From Lutjanus erythropterus (lineage: Eukaryota > Chordata > Actinopteri > Lutjaniformes > Lutjanidae), in assembly GCA_020091685.1 (NCBI GenBank), contig CM034613.1, positions 7,649,104 through 7,713,103 of the forward strand: a stretch of DNA of 64,000 nt. The letters run 5' to 3'. Position 1 is the first letter of the stretch, and every line of letters starts with the position of its first letter. A program made the position numbers and the translations under genes. Below the pieces are notes generated by a model that was not told where the DNA came from, ran no database searches, and was given only the letters and a program-made list of their open reading frames with translations. Below, piece after piece: positions 54,227-64,000 of the stretch.

Positions 54227-57200
54227 TTTCTGCCAAGGGATCACCATAAATTTTGGACACTGGACATTGATCTTACTCCCTTGACTCTCACTGTCCGCAA
54301 ATAAGCTCCAATAAACTGATAAACCGTACACTACGTGCCCAGCACAAAAAAAACAAAGTTGGAGATTAGCTGGTGAACACAGTGGAGCTAAAAATACTAT
54401 TTTCTCTAGAGCAAAACAATTGGTCAGACAGACAAAGACAAAATTAATGCTAATGTTGGTCTGTATCTGCTGGATGTGTAAATGGGCAACTTTGCTAACA
54501 CTGTGGCCACATTTGTTTGATAAGGTCATGTCAGTGTTGTCTTTACAGTCTCCAAAAAATTAATTGATGCGGTTTTAATAGTTCACTAAGAACTTTTTTG
54601 CTCATCATGTGCGGGAGACAGGGTGTCAACAATTTTTTTTTTCACTTTAAACTAAATTGTTGAAAAGGTCATACAGTATTTATGGCTAAAAAAAAAAAGG
54701 TTGGCTAAAAACATTTGGAGTCAGATTCTTTGCCTCAAGGCTAATCAATTATACACACTGACTCTTCATTTTTGCCATGAACTAAAGTCCACATTTTTAT
54801 ATTTTCTTTTTTCTTTTTTCTTTTTTTTTTCAAAGAGTTGGTTGAATCTCATGACAAATATGGGACAGACCATATCAGGCAAAGCACATCAGGCCAAGCT
54901 TGTTTAAAGCTGTATAGGCTGTAATATTTCTGCATTTAAAATGTCCAAAAATGCTACACCTAAATTATGAATTTTCTTGAGTTGTGTACTTATCCAAAAT
55001 GTCTTCATCGATGTTCAAAATTTGTTCAAGGGAGTGGTGTGTTTCTTACTGCTGTTACTTCGGTGAAAACATGAGATGCGTCAGATACGTCAGTCAGAGA
55101 GTAAGCATGGAAGTTTGTGAACATGACTAAACATAATGTAAACAACACTTTAATATTACCATGTCTATGAACATGTCTCGTCAGATTTTCATCAGCTGTG
55201 GTGGGAGAAAACGACTCCCATGACCCTGTTTTATTTCCCGTTGTCATCAAATTATGTCTTTTGTTACCACCTGTCCTGCAAAAATACAGGATTGTCCCTA
55301 ATTGAAAAACAAAATGCGCCGTTGTTTACAGGACGCAATTTGTCCCTTATTTTCATTCACACCCTACTGTAACGCGCAGTACTTTTTGCCATACTTGGAA
55401 TGACAGGAGAAATAATAAAAACTAAAATATTTTCTTTAGACGTAGTGGAGAAGTATTAAATCAGAAGGATTGACAAGTTGTCTGTCACTCAATGTCATTG
55501 TTGCCTCGGTTACAGAGACATCTTGTTTTTCAAGGCTGACAAATACCTTTAACTCAAGTTTGCCTGTAAAAAGAAAGAAGCTGTCCAAATACAGATCTGA
55601 ATGGCAGACAGACCACAAGTAGATCAGTCCTGTCAGTGAGAATGAGTACAAAGCAAACTGTGCAGTTTGCTATAGAGTATTTTCTGTCACCTGTGGTCGA
55701 CTGTCTGACTGTCCGTGTACGAGGGCAGAGGCACAGAGTGGAGTTACTTTGCCCGCTGTCTGATCTGATGTTGGAATCCTTAATATAACTGATGCAACAA
55801 TTCTTTTTGACTCTTTATTTCCATTACATTCATGTTCAGAGGAGCAGAGGACTTTGAAATTGATGCATGAAAAACAAACTGGTGCATAAAAATTCACCAG
55901 AATGTAGCAAATAAAATATATGACACGCAAAATCCCATGAGGGAGGCTCTCCAGACCTCCTACCTGATTTGTGTCCCTTATTTTTCAGAACTGAAGGTGG
56001 CATCTTTAATCCCACGCTACTTCACAACATCATGAAATCTGTAAGTTCTATTTCTGTCTCACGCTAAAATAATAACAAAAGATACACTTTGTTGACGTTG
56101 TGAAGTAACGTGGAATTGTGGGAGTCGTTGTCTTCACTTTTAATCAACCCCTGTAGCCACAATGAACATCTGTCTGACATGACTTAGGCAGGAATCATGT
56201 TCATGGAGAAGGTAATGGTATTCTGTGTTTTCTCCGAAGTTATAGAAACTAGCTTGCAACATCTAGCAGGAAATGCACCATTGCCTTGAATAGATTACAG
56301 ATTTATCTGGGTTTGAATATTTTTGTAAAGAATATAATATAATAAAGTACGCAATTCAACAAAGTATATAACATATCCAACTTTTTTTTTGGGGTTATTT
56401 CAATGTGGAAATGGAAACCACGATAGTTGCATATGATATATACTAATTTCAATTAAATTTCAGTGGTTACACTGAACAATTGTCAGTTTAAAAAACATCT
56501 TTCAGTATGTTATTTGTATGTGCATCTGTGCTGCTGTCAGAAAGCCACGTCGTCTGAATCTTGGTGCTGTCACACAGATGACAGCAGAGCCATTATCTTC
56601 ATCCCAAGGTGGCTGCAGTGTAGTCTTTCCACTTGTGCAGTTAATGAGCCAATCCACATCAAGTGTTCTGTGTTTCTGTGTGCCGCGCTTCCATTTATGT
56701 CGCATCCTGAGTGAGTCTCCATGGCCTCGCATAAGTGCCTTCCATTAGACAGGCAAACGCGCACAAACTTAACAGTCCCAGCGCTCATCACCAGCGAGTG
56801 TGCAGAATAGTAAGTAATGGGATCTTGATATTAAGAAAGACATTTGAAAACAATTATTCAAATGGCTGTCTGCCTGTTGAATCTCCTAATCCCACAGTGA
56901 AGCACTCAAGCAAACACTCAGCGGCGTGACCCCGGCTGAATTAGCATGGAGGGAAAAGAGGAGCACGCAGCTCTGAAGTTCGAGTGCTAAAATGTCTAGA
57001 CTGCTCTCTGGTTTGTCACTCTCACGCTGCCTTTGAAAGGGAAAAGGCTTTTTAGAACATGAAGCGGAGAGAACAGATTTGCTGTAGCTTTTAGAGGTTG
57101 TCATACATGGCATTTCTCAAAATGTCAAAGGGACGGCTCCTTTATCTCGGAGAGACTTTGGATGTGTTTGGCAGGCGCTTAGCACAGGGCTTCACTCTGA

Positions 57201-58261
57201 CCCGGCGCTGACACAACCAGCAGAGTGGAGCTGTTACATCCAGTTTTCTTCAGGCTTAATAGGTTATGTGCTGCATAAACACAGCTGCCACATTATTTGG
57301 TACACCTCTCACTTTACAGCTCAGGCTTTTAAAGAAAATGTCACTTAAATAAAGTGTAAAGCATGCAGACAGATCTCAAGCTGATCAAATCTGGGCTCCA
57401 GTGAGACACGATCTGAAGCCGAGATGCGCCATCAAACAATCCTTGCATGTGATTTTCTGCGAGAAACGTTTCAGCGGCTTGTTGAATCCATGCTTTTCAG
57501 ATTATGTTGCATTGACAGCAATAGCGTGCTCAACCTGCTATCACTTAATCAGCCAACATCCTGGTCATCAGCCTATTTCCAACACCAAAAGCAGGAAGGA
57601 TTATCTTCCTGTATTAGCTCCTGAAATCTCAGACCTGAAGCAGGTTTGCAACCTGTTTGAGCGCAGCCGGAGCGGCATGAGGTTTGGGACACATGGGGCA
57701 GCTTCTTAAGTTTCAGTGTGTAAGAAATAGGGGGCATCATTGGTAGAATATGGAGGGAATTGAATCTAATATTCATAAGTTCATATTTGTGTATGACCTT
57801 ACAATTTTTCCAATCACTGCAACTTTTCCACAAATTTAGCCAATCATTATAGCTTCCAGTGAGTTCCACCAATTATAGCAGTCCCCATACATACATACAT
57901 ACAGTCGTCATACATGCACGTCTTAATGAACAGGCTTAAAGTCTTATTATTTATTATTTTTTTGTATTTTCATTTTTTAAATTTTGTCAGGGATGCTGAA
58001 AAGAACACAATGTTTGTTTATATTTTATAATTTTCTGCTTGCTGTTTTTGAGTTTGAGCTTCAAAAAGTATTTGCTTGTTTGTGAAATACACCCCAGACG
58101 TACTTCTTCATTTACAAGTAAAACATTTTGTCAGATTTTTTTGTAATGCCGAGCCTCTTTGGCAAGGTTACTTTGAACTCTTAAAGCAGAGTGGTTTCAT
58201 TCTCCCTGCATATTGATAAACAAAAAGAACAAAATATTTTTAAAAAAATCAAAATCCTAGA
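54227..58261. other. Intergenic DNA with no supported gene
   Basis: Mostly AT-rich. Positions about 56890-57250 are GC-richer and complex (for example GGCGTGACCCCGGCTGAATT), possibly conserved non-coding DNA. The frame at 57401-57709 (102 codons) has no recognisable domain and no splice context. A short (ATAC)n run lies near 57889-57901. Confidence 0.45.
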
Positions 58262-58556
58262 GGGACTGATATTCACCTTAAAATAAGAATCACTGTGTTC
58301 TCATTACCTTATAATGAGATGATGTTTATATCTACAGAGGGCATGGGACCTCTTCCATGGAGGCCACCATATTGCATTGCCATGTTTCTACTGTAGCCCA
58401 GAATGGACAAACCAAACAGTGTCTCCATGTTTTCTGGAGTTTCACGGTCACAGTCACACGCATGGAAGGGGAGGGTGAGGCAAGCGGTATTAAGTTGGTT
58501 GCAGTCTATAACCTCACCATTAGATGCCACTAAATCCTACGCACTGGTCCTTTAAG
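58262..58556 (-). repeat. Percomorph dispersed repeat, copy 2
   Basis: Read on the minus strand it begins AAAGGACCAGTGCGTAGGAT, continues with the phrases of the 54046 copy, and then has ATGGAGACACTGTTTGGTTT, TTTCTACTGT-type and TTCTTATTTTAAGGTGAATA wording. It is the most complete copy here and explains the 73-codon frame on that strand. Confidence 0.75.
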
Positions 58557-58639
58557 AGCACTCCAGTTTAGTTTCAACTTTCATAAGTTGTGATTTATAC
58601 AAATACCTGAACAAATGCTTACGTTCTTATTGACATGTT

Positions 58640-58735
58640 AGCATTATCTATGTGAGCATGTTAGCATTTAGCTCAACGGACTGCTATACCAAAATACAGC
58701 CTCACTGAGCTGCTAGCATGGCATAGACGGTCTGG
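58640..58735. repeat. Dispersed repeat fragment with GTTAGCATTT phrases
   Basis: GAGCATGTTAGCATTTAGCT and CACTGAGCTGCTAGCATGGC match a repeat I recall as common in percomorph DNA. It has no coding capacity; the family is unnamed. Confidence 0.5.
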
Positions 58736-59519
58736 TTTTGCTGCGTCTTGTCGTCCTCTGCATTTCTGTCGTGTCATTTTCTACATGCAGATGATCAGTC
58801 ACTTCATGTGTTAACACTAGTTAGGAGAGGAGGCTGAGCTAAATCCCAAAATAGTGACTGTCTTCATATCAAAAATGAAACCCCTCATTGTTCGCAGTCA
58901 GTAGTAGAATGTAATTTTCACCCCGCCACATTTTCTCCTCATTATAGATGGACCAGTCTGAAGTTCAGATGACTTGAGGTTTTTCCTTACAAAGCCTGAG
59001 TCTGCGGGGATATTTTTATAAGTCCCTACCAGCCCATTTCATCAGCCGCCAAAATAGCCGCGTTCCTATGAATACATCCCATTTCCATTCCAAAAGGCGT
59101 CGGCGGTGATTGACGTGTCCTTGTTCTCTGGTTTACATTAGATGTGAAAATAATTGGCACCTGTATTCCTGCACACATGCTCTGAAGCCAGGGAAAAAAG
59201 CACAGCAGCACCAGAGGTTTCATTTCACCGCTGAGTCTGATCCTCGTCTATTCACTCCAGATGTGGAGGCACACACACGGACATCTATCTGAAATAGCTG
59301 GGAAGATTAATACAGAGAAAAGATGTGTCGTATCATCATATTCTACTGTTGCTGTCAAGTGGAGACGAGTAGCACCGCATTGATATTTCTCTCACGAATA
59401 CATAAGCCCTAATACATATAGAATATCAACTTAAGATATGTACTCGCATGTGTGCCTCTATCCTTCACCTCATCCTCTTCTCATCATCTCATCCTGCTCT
59501 CCACACATTCCCTCTGGCG

Positions 59520-60060
59520 ATCCCTGTAGCTAGTTATCAGGAGGATGAGCCTATTGAAGTACGTTAAGCATCCAGTATCCCGGCCGGCCCTGGCAGATTG
59601 GATGTGATCTAGGCGGTTTAGTGGGGTGTGTGATGCCCAGGGAGAGTAATTGCTTGCGTAATTGCACTCTGGGGAAAGGTAGAGCGGTAGGGGCCTAAAT
59701 TCATCCTCCTACCTGCCCTCAGGCTGCATGGACAAAACTCTCATCCCAGCTTCCGTCCATTCTTTACACCTTCCCGTAACCACCCTCCCCTCCCTTCCTT
59801 CACCCCTCCCGCGCGGTGGCTGGAGGGGAGGTTTATGGAGGAGTCAGCGGTTGAGAGGGCTGGAGGCAGAGTGGTGTCAGGGGGTAGCAGGTGGAGCAGC
59901 GGGCCGGGTCAGACGAGCTCGGCGAGGAACTGTGGAGACAGATGGAGGAGGAGATTAGGGAGGAGGACGGAGGCGTTCTGACGGTAAAATGAAAAGGGAG
60001 GCAGAGGAGGGAGGGACGAAGACATGCAGAGATCATGAAAACCAACTTGGAGAAAAGCGT
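59520..60060. promoter_or_regulatory. GC-richer candidate regulatory segment
   Basis: A complex, non-repetitive stretch includes CCCGGCCGGCCCTGG, two TAATTG cores (AGTAATTGC and GTAATTGCA, 59646-59665) and a purine-rich G-dense part (59810-60000). A 76-codon frame at 59728-59958 and a shorter one starting GAGGAACTG are Arg/Gly/Glu-rich, without a recognised domain or good acceptor. It could be a conserved enhancer or an unrecognised 5' exon. Confidence 0.25.
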
Positions 60061-60285
60061 GTGTGTGTTCTTACATCAAGTGCAGAGGGGAGGTGGTGGA
60101 AAATCCTCCCCAGTAGACATGTTGAGGGTGTCCTGCACCTCATGTGAGCCCACTTTAATAATTAGCGATTAAATGTAGTAAATGTGTTAAGCCATGCTTG
60201 TGAATTTAGTACTCTTGTTTAAGTATCTGGTTTTTCTCCTGGGACACAAGGTGAATACAGTTTACTGCAATTATTGTTAGTTTGC

Positions 60286-61070
60286 ATTATTTAAAGTGTT
60301 GTATGAGGTACTTATCCATAGTCAGTGTATTACTGATATCACGGTGGTTAACACACCCCCAGTGTGGAGAATCAACAAGAGTACTGATGTAGGAAGCTAA
60401 GCAATAAACTGCTGCAATATCAGTTTAAGGGAAGGTTATGTTGAGAATATTTTCACCTCCGTTGTATAAGTCAAATATTACTCCCTCCAAACCAACCAGA
60501 CACCACTGGAAAAAAACAGTACTCTTACAGTGCAGAACATGGGAGTAGTTGCCCCAGTCTTTTAGTTTGTTATGCTGTGTATCCACAGGGGCATTTCCCA
60601 ACCAACAACAGGCTACACCCTCCTCCAACTGCATAAACACTTCTGGCTGCACCTGATTGGACAAACGCTCAGTCATGGGATGTCTGCTCCTGTGTTTCCA
60701 GCCTGATCAACACGGCGGCTCGTTTGGAAACTTTCTCACATGCTACGACAACAGTGCACTCAAATGTGTTTCTGCAAACATTTTAGTCAGTTGCTGAATC
60801 TTCATTTTAGATCAACAATGGTTAGTTCCGCTTCCCTATAGGAGTGCATTGCACGGCTCCTTACATTGACAATGAATGGGAACACAAACAAACCAGCAAG
60901 CTTCATGCTCTGTGAGGTAAAATGACTATTTTTACAAAAGGAGTCTCGCTGCTTTTGAGGGAGGAACTTTTGGCTTCTATAACATTGCTTGTCTTCCTGC
61001 ACTGGTACTCCTGCTGCTTCTCCAAACTGGGGGGGTGTTGACTACCATCTACTGTAGGTAATAAAATGTT
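60286..61070. repeat. Palindromic MITE, copy 2
   Basis: The left arm has GTACTTATCCATAGTCAGTG and GCTAAGCAATAAACTGCTG. The right arm has ACTGGTACTCCTGCTGCTTC and ends CATCTACTGTAGGTAAT. These correspond to the 10755-11425 element. The middle differs, so the two share arms rather than full length. Confidence 0.65.
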
Positions 61071-61084
61071 CGACAATTTACTGA

Positions 61085-63078
61085 AATTTAGGAATTAGTT
61101 ACATTTACTGAGTCAAATTACTCATTATCATTGATGGAGGTCATTAATACTCCACCAGAGGGCAGCAACAACTAGCGTTCCTACCTTGTGGCTACACTTT
61201 TATTGCCCATTGGTTAGACTCTAGTGTTTGGTCAAAGAACACCCACAGATGCTGCTGGATGTTCATGTTAGCCAAGCGTTGCTGCAGTATTAAATTGAAA
61301 AAGTAACTTGCTATGTGTCTACTTACTCCCATAAATAGTGGAATTACTTTAACACATTCGTCCAAACACTGGCTATGGATAAGTACCCAATACACCTGCA
61401 CTTCAAAAAATTCAAATGATCCCTGTAACGTCTGGCAGGACTGAAAGTCGGTGCTGTGTTCCAATTCTATAGTACTTATCGGCAGCAGTTGTTACCTACC
61501 TGGAAGCTGGGACCCTTCCAAAGGTCACAAGATAAATCTGAAGGGTTGTGAGATGATCAGACAGGACATTTGGAAAAATGATGTTCTGCTAATTCAATTT
61601 AGGTTATTTTCCTGACTTTAATGACTTTAATCTTTGCTCTCTTGTGAAATGCTGTAGTTTATTCTCTTTAGGCCTCTAACAGTTATTGAGATTAAATTAA
61701 AATCGCTCTTTGGATTAAGTGCTCATGACTCAGAGATACTGTGTATTCAACCCGTAAACAGCTGCAAGCAGACATGTCTTTTTGAAAGGGTTGCCAAAAA
61801 GGATGTACTAGTTTTTATTTCCCTTTTTGCAGTTACTATACGAAACCATTGTACCTTAATGTTTATTTACTAATCAGAATATACACAAGATTTTGGTAAA
61901 GAATTCTCACCATAAGGTCCACTAACTTGGTGTGTCCAAAGCTTTCAGACACATTTTGTTGTGGATGGAGTTGCTCAGTTGTCAAAGAGATGGTTTAGTT
62001 TATCACATACAGGTGGTCATACACAGAGAGGACGGTCTCTGATGTCTGATGTGAATGGCCTCTGTGATTTCTCTCCAAGCCTCAGTGACTCCTGGTCGAT
62101 GACTTTAATCCCTTCCCAGCTGAGAAAGCGAAAAGAAAAAAGTACAAAACTTACACTGATGGACATTAATGAAACTGCGTTTCTGGAATGCCACTTTCAG
62201 TAAAACTTCACAAAAATAAAGCAAACTTTGTATCCAAATATTTAGTATTATCTTGTTTTCTGGGTTCTTTTGCCACAAAACCCAGAAAAAACTTTGTTTA
62301 ATTACCTCCAGCTGTGAGCAGCTTCTAAATTTTGGGTTGCATTGTGACAGAATAGTGTCCAACAGTACACTCATAAATCAAGGAGATTTAGTGTGCTTGT
62401 CTTTGAGTACACTTCATTTTATCACTTTTCTGCAATCACACAACACACTCAGAATCTGTCCAGAATTAGTATGTATTATGGAGTGCATGAGACAGAGCTC
62501 AGTTTCATATCTAGGGTTATTGTAAGCATTAAATATATCAGGCTTGTCACCATAGAATCACATTCAATTGTCCCTTCTTAATCTGCCCCCTTTTACACTG
62601 TGCTCCAATAACAGTTGAGCAAGCTGTTACCCAACAGTCACCCAACTTTTTCCTTCCCTTTTTCACCCATATTTCTGTACTTAGATATGTTATATGCGAG
62701 GCTTGTCTATGTTGAAAAGAAAAACAAATTTTGCAGATGGTTAAAAGATGTTGCTGCAGGACACTTTAAGTTATTTAATAATACCAAACACTAGCATTTT
62801 GCTAACATTAGCTAATTTAAGGTTTGGCTATCACTTTTACAGGTCCCCCAGCACCATCTTTTAACCACCTTTAAAAAATAGTTTTTCTTTTTAACAAGTC
62901 TAGCACATGGCATCTCTAGAAGCAGGAAAAGAGAAAGTTGACCATGATTCCAAAAGGGGCGGGACTTAGCAACTGTAAATTGCACCCGCAAGTCATGCAG
63001 TGTAATCTTACATTGTGCAAGGTTATGATTATTTTCAATTTAAGCTTTGAAGTTACAGGGGCAATGTGTATGATGGTA
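61085..63078. other. Intergenic DNA, no gene seen
   Basis: AT-rich throughout, with short frames that have no recognisable domain. No definable element ends were found. Confidence 0.5.
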
Positions 63079-63268
63079 AACATGTATAAACATGGCGGTG
63101 CAACATGGCCGCCTCCATGGAAGAGGACCCCCCTCTGTAGATGCAAAAGGCTCATTCTAAGGTAACAAATTTATGATTTTTATTTTTGGGTTATTAAACA
63201 ATAATGAAAACATATTTATGAATATTATTTTGAATCCCCATAAATCTTCCATACTGGGCCTTTAAAGG
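63079..63268. repeat. Percomorph dispersed repeat, copy 3
   Basis: AACATGGCCGCCTCCATGGA, AAGAGGACCCCCCTCTGTAG and the closing GGGCCTTTAAAGG match the distal half of the family at 58262-58556. It resembles the reversed-order part of that element, with an extra AT-rich tail. Confidence 0.6.
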
Positions 63269-64000
63269 TAGAATTAAAAATACATTCAGGTATATTAGGA
63301 GAAGGGCTGGCTTCAATGGTTAAATAATGATTGCAGTCAATGGAGAATCCCCCTAAGGATGGCTAAAGAAGCACAAACACACACAGCCTGCTCAAGTATG
63401 CAAATGTAGGTGTGTGTGTGAGGGAGATCAACTGTCAGGTACAAATTGTTTACTGATGCAGAATCAGCGAGTCACTCTGTACCATCCATATGTGTGATCT
63501 GCACATCACATGTTGCACAACCCCTCACCTACCCTCATTTAATCCCCCTACCCCCCACCTCTCTCTGTCACGGGAAGATACCAGGGTGTGTGTGTGTGTT
63601 GGCAGCGGAAGAGTGTTTGCTGCAGCACTCTGTGTGTGTGTGTGAGTGTGTGAGGAGGAGGAAGCTCACAGGGACAGACAGATGCTGAAGGATAAAGACG
63701 TGCAGCTGAGATCTATCAACTGCAAGGCGGGCGAGGGTGCCATGCTCTGACACCGACCCACATCCTCACGCACACACATCTCCGTACCACCCTCGGTGTG
63801 AATTTCATTCCCATCAGGGTGCATGTTTTCCTGTCTGAGGTCTTTGTATTGCCGCCACCGTGGGTGTCTGTTTGTGTGTTTGTAGATGTGCATGTGTCTG
63901 TCCTTAGCCTGAACCCTTAAACCACTATGTGCATAATATTAACCGTGCACTTACTGTAATTGCTTATGTTTGCAGCTATACATGCTGTGTGAAAGTGATG
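63269..64000. other. Window end, GT-rich, no gene recognised
   Basis: Several short (GT)n runs (near 63410, 63588 and 63632) lie in moderately GC-rich DNA. Frames such as 63446-63688 are dominated by the microsatellites. A 5' exon of a following gene could lie here but I see no diagnostic sequence. Confidence 0.4.

Noticed and set aside
57401..57709. 102-codon plus-strand frame
   Set aside because: No recognised domain and no splice context; more likely part of a non-coding segment.
63446..63688. 80-codon plus-strand frame near the window end
   Set aside because: Mostly translated GT microsatellite; not supportable as a gene.

Overview
The window is vertebrate nuclear DNA, almost certainly from a teleost and probably a percomorph. 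The evidence is small coding exons with GT-AG introns, two recognisable vertebrate genes, and many interspersed repeats of kinds I know from spiny-rayed fish genomes (a tRNA-derived SINE, short inverted-repeat elements, a probable L2/Maui-type LINE tail). No prokaryotic features, rRNA, functional tRNA gene or CRISPR array was seen.

Two protein-coding genes lie head to tail on the + strand. The first is gigyf1 (GRB10-interacting GYF protein 1; coding span 3889-24948). I reassembled it from 23 coding exons into one open frame of 3,156 nt (1,051 codons plus stop), close to human GIGYF1 and well short of GIGYF2. It has the 4EHP-binding motif near the N-terminus, a complete GYF domain, a Glu/Arg/Gln-rich helical region and a conserved C-terminal block. 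A long 3' untranslated region follows. It starts with a strong G-quadruplex motif and may hold a spliced intron. The second is wrap53 (TCAB1, the Cajal-body WD40 protein of telomerase and scaRNAs; coding span 35578-49398). It reassembles from 10 coding exons into 1,677 nt (558 codons plus stop). A non-coding first exon and a promoter with a TCTCGCGA-type motif lie near 33.18-33.39 kb.

Layout: 1-2.8 kb has no gene seen; 2.8-3.9 kb is the gigyf1 promoter and leader; 3.9-24.9 kb is gigyf1 exons and introns, with intron 1 packed with nested repeats; 24.9-32.0 kb is the probable gigyf1 3' UTR; 32.1-33.1 kb is a repeat block; 33.2-49.4 kb is wrap53; 49.4-64.0 kb has no coding exon I can support. 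That last part holds an 888-bp hAT-like element, a local duplication, several dispersed repeats, and GC-richer complex stretches that could be conserved non-coding DNA.

The two proteins act in separate processes: cap-dependent translational repression and mRNA decay for Gigyf1, and telomerase/scaRNP localisation for Wrap53. Nothing suggests they work together. The most notable points are gene order (wrap53 next to gigyf1, with no p53 exon seen opposite its promoter), two in-frame alternative splice choices in gigyf1 (one directly after the GYF domain), the 3' UTR G-quadruplex and candidate 3' UTR intron, and several nested or duplicated repeat structures. I found no convincing new biological system. 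All exon boundaries come from reading splice sites and codon phase by eye, and repeat family names are from memory.
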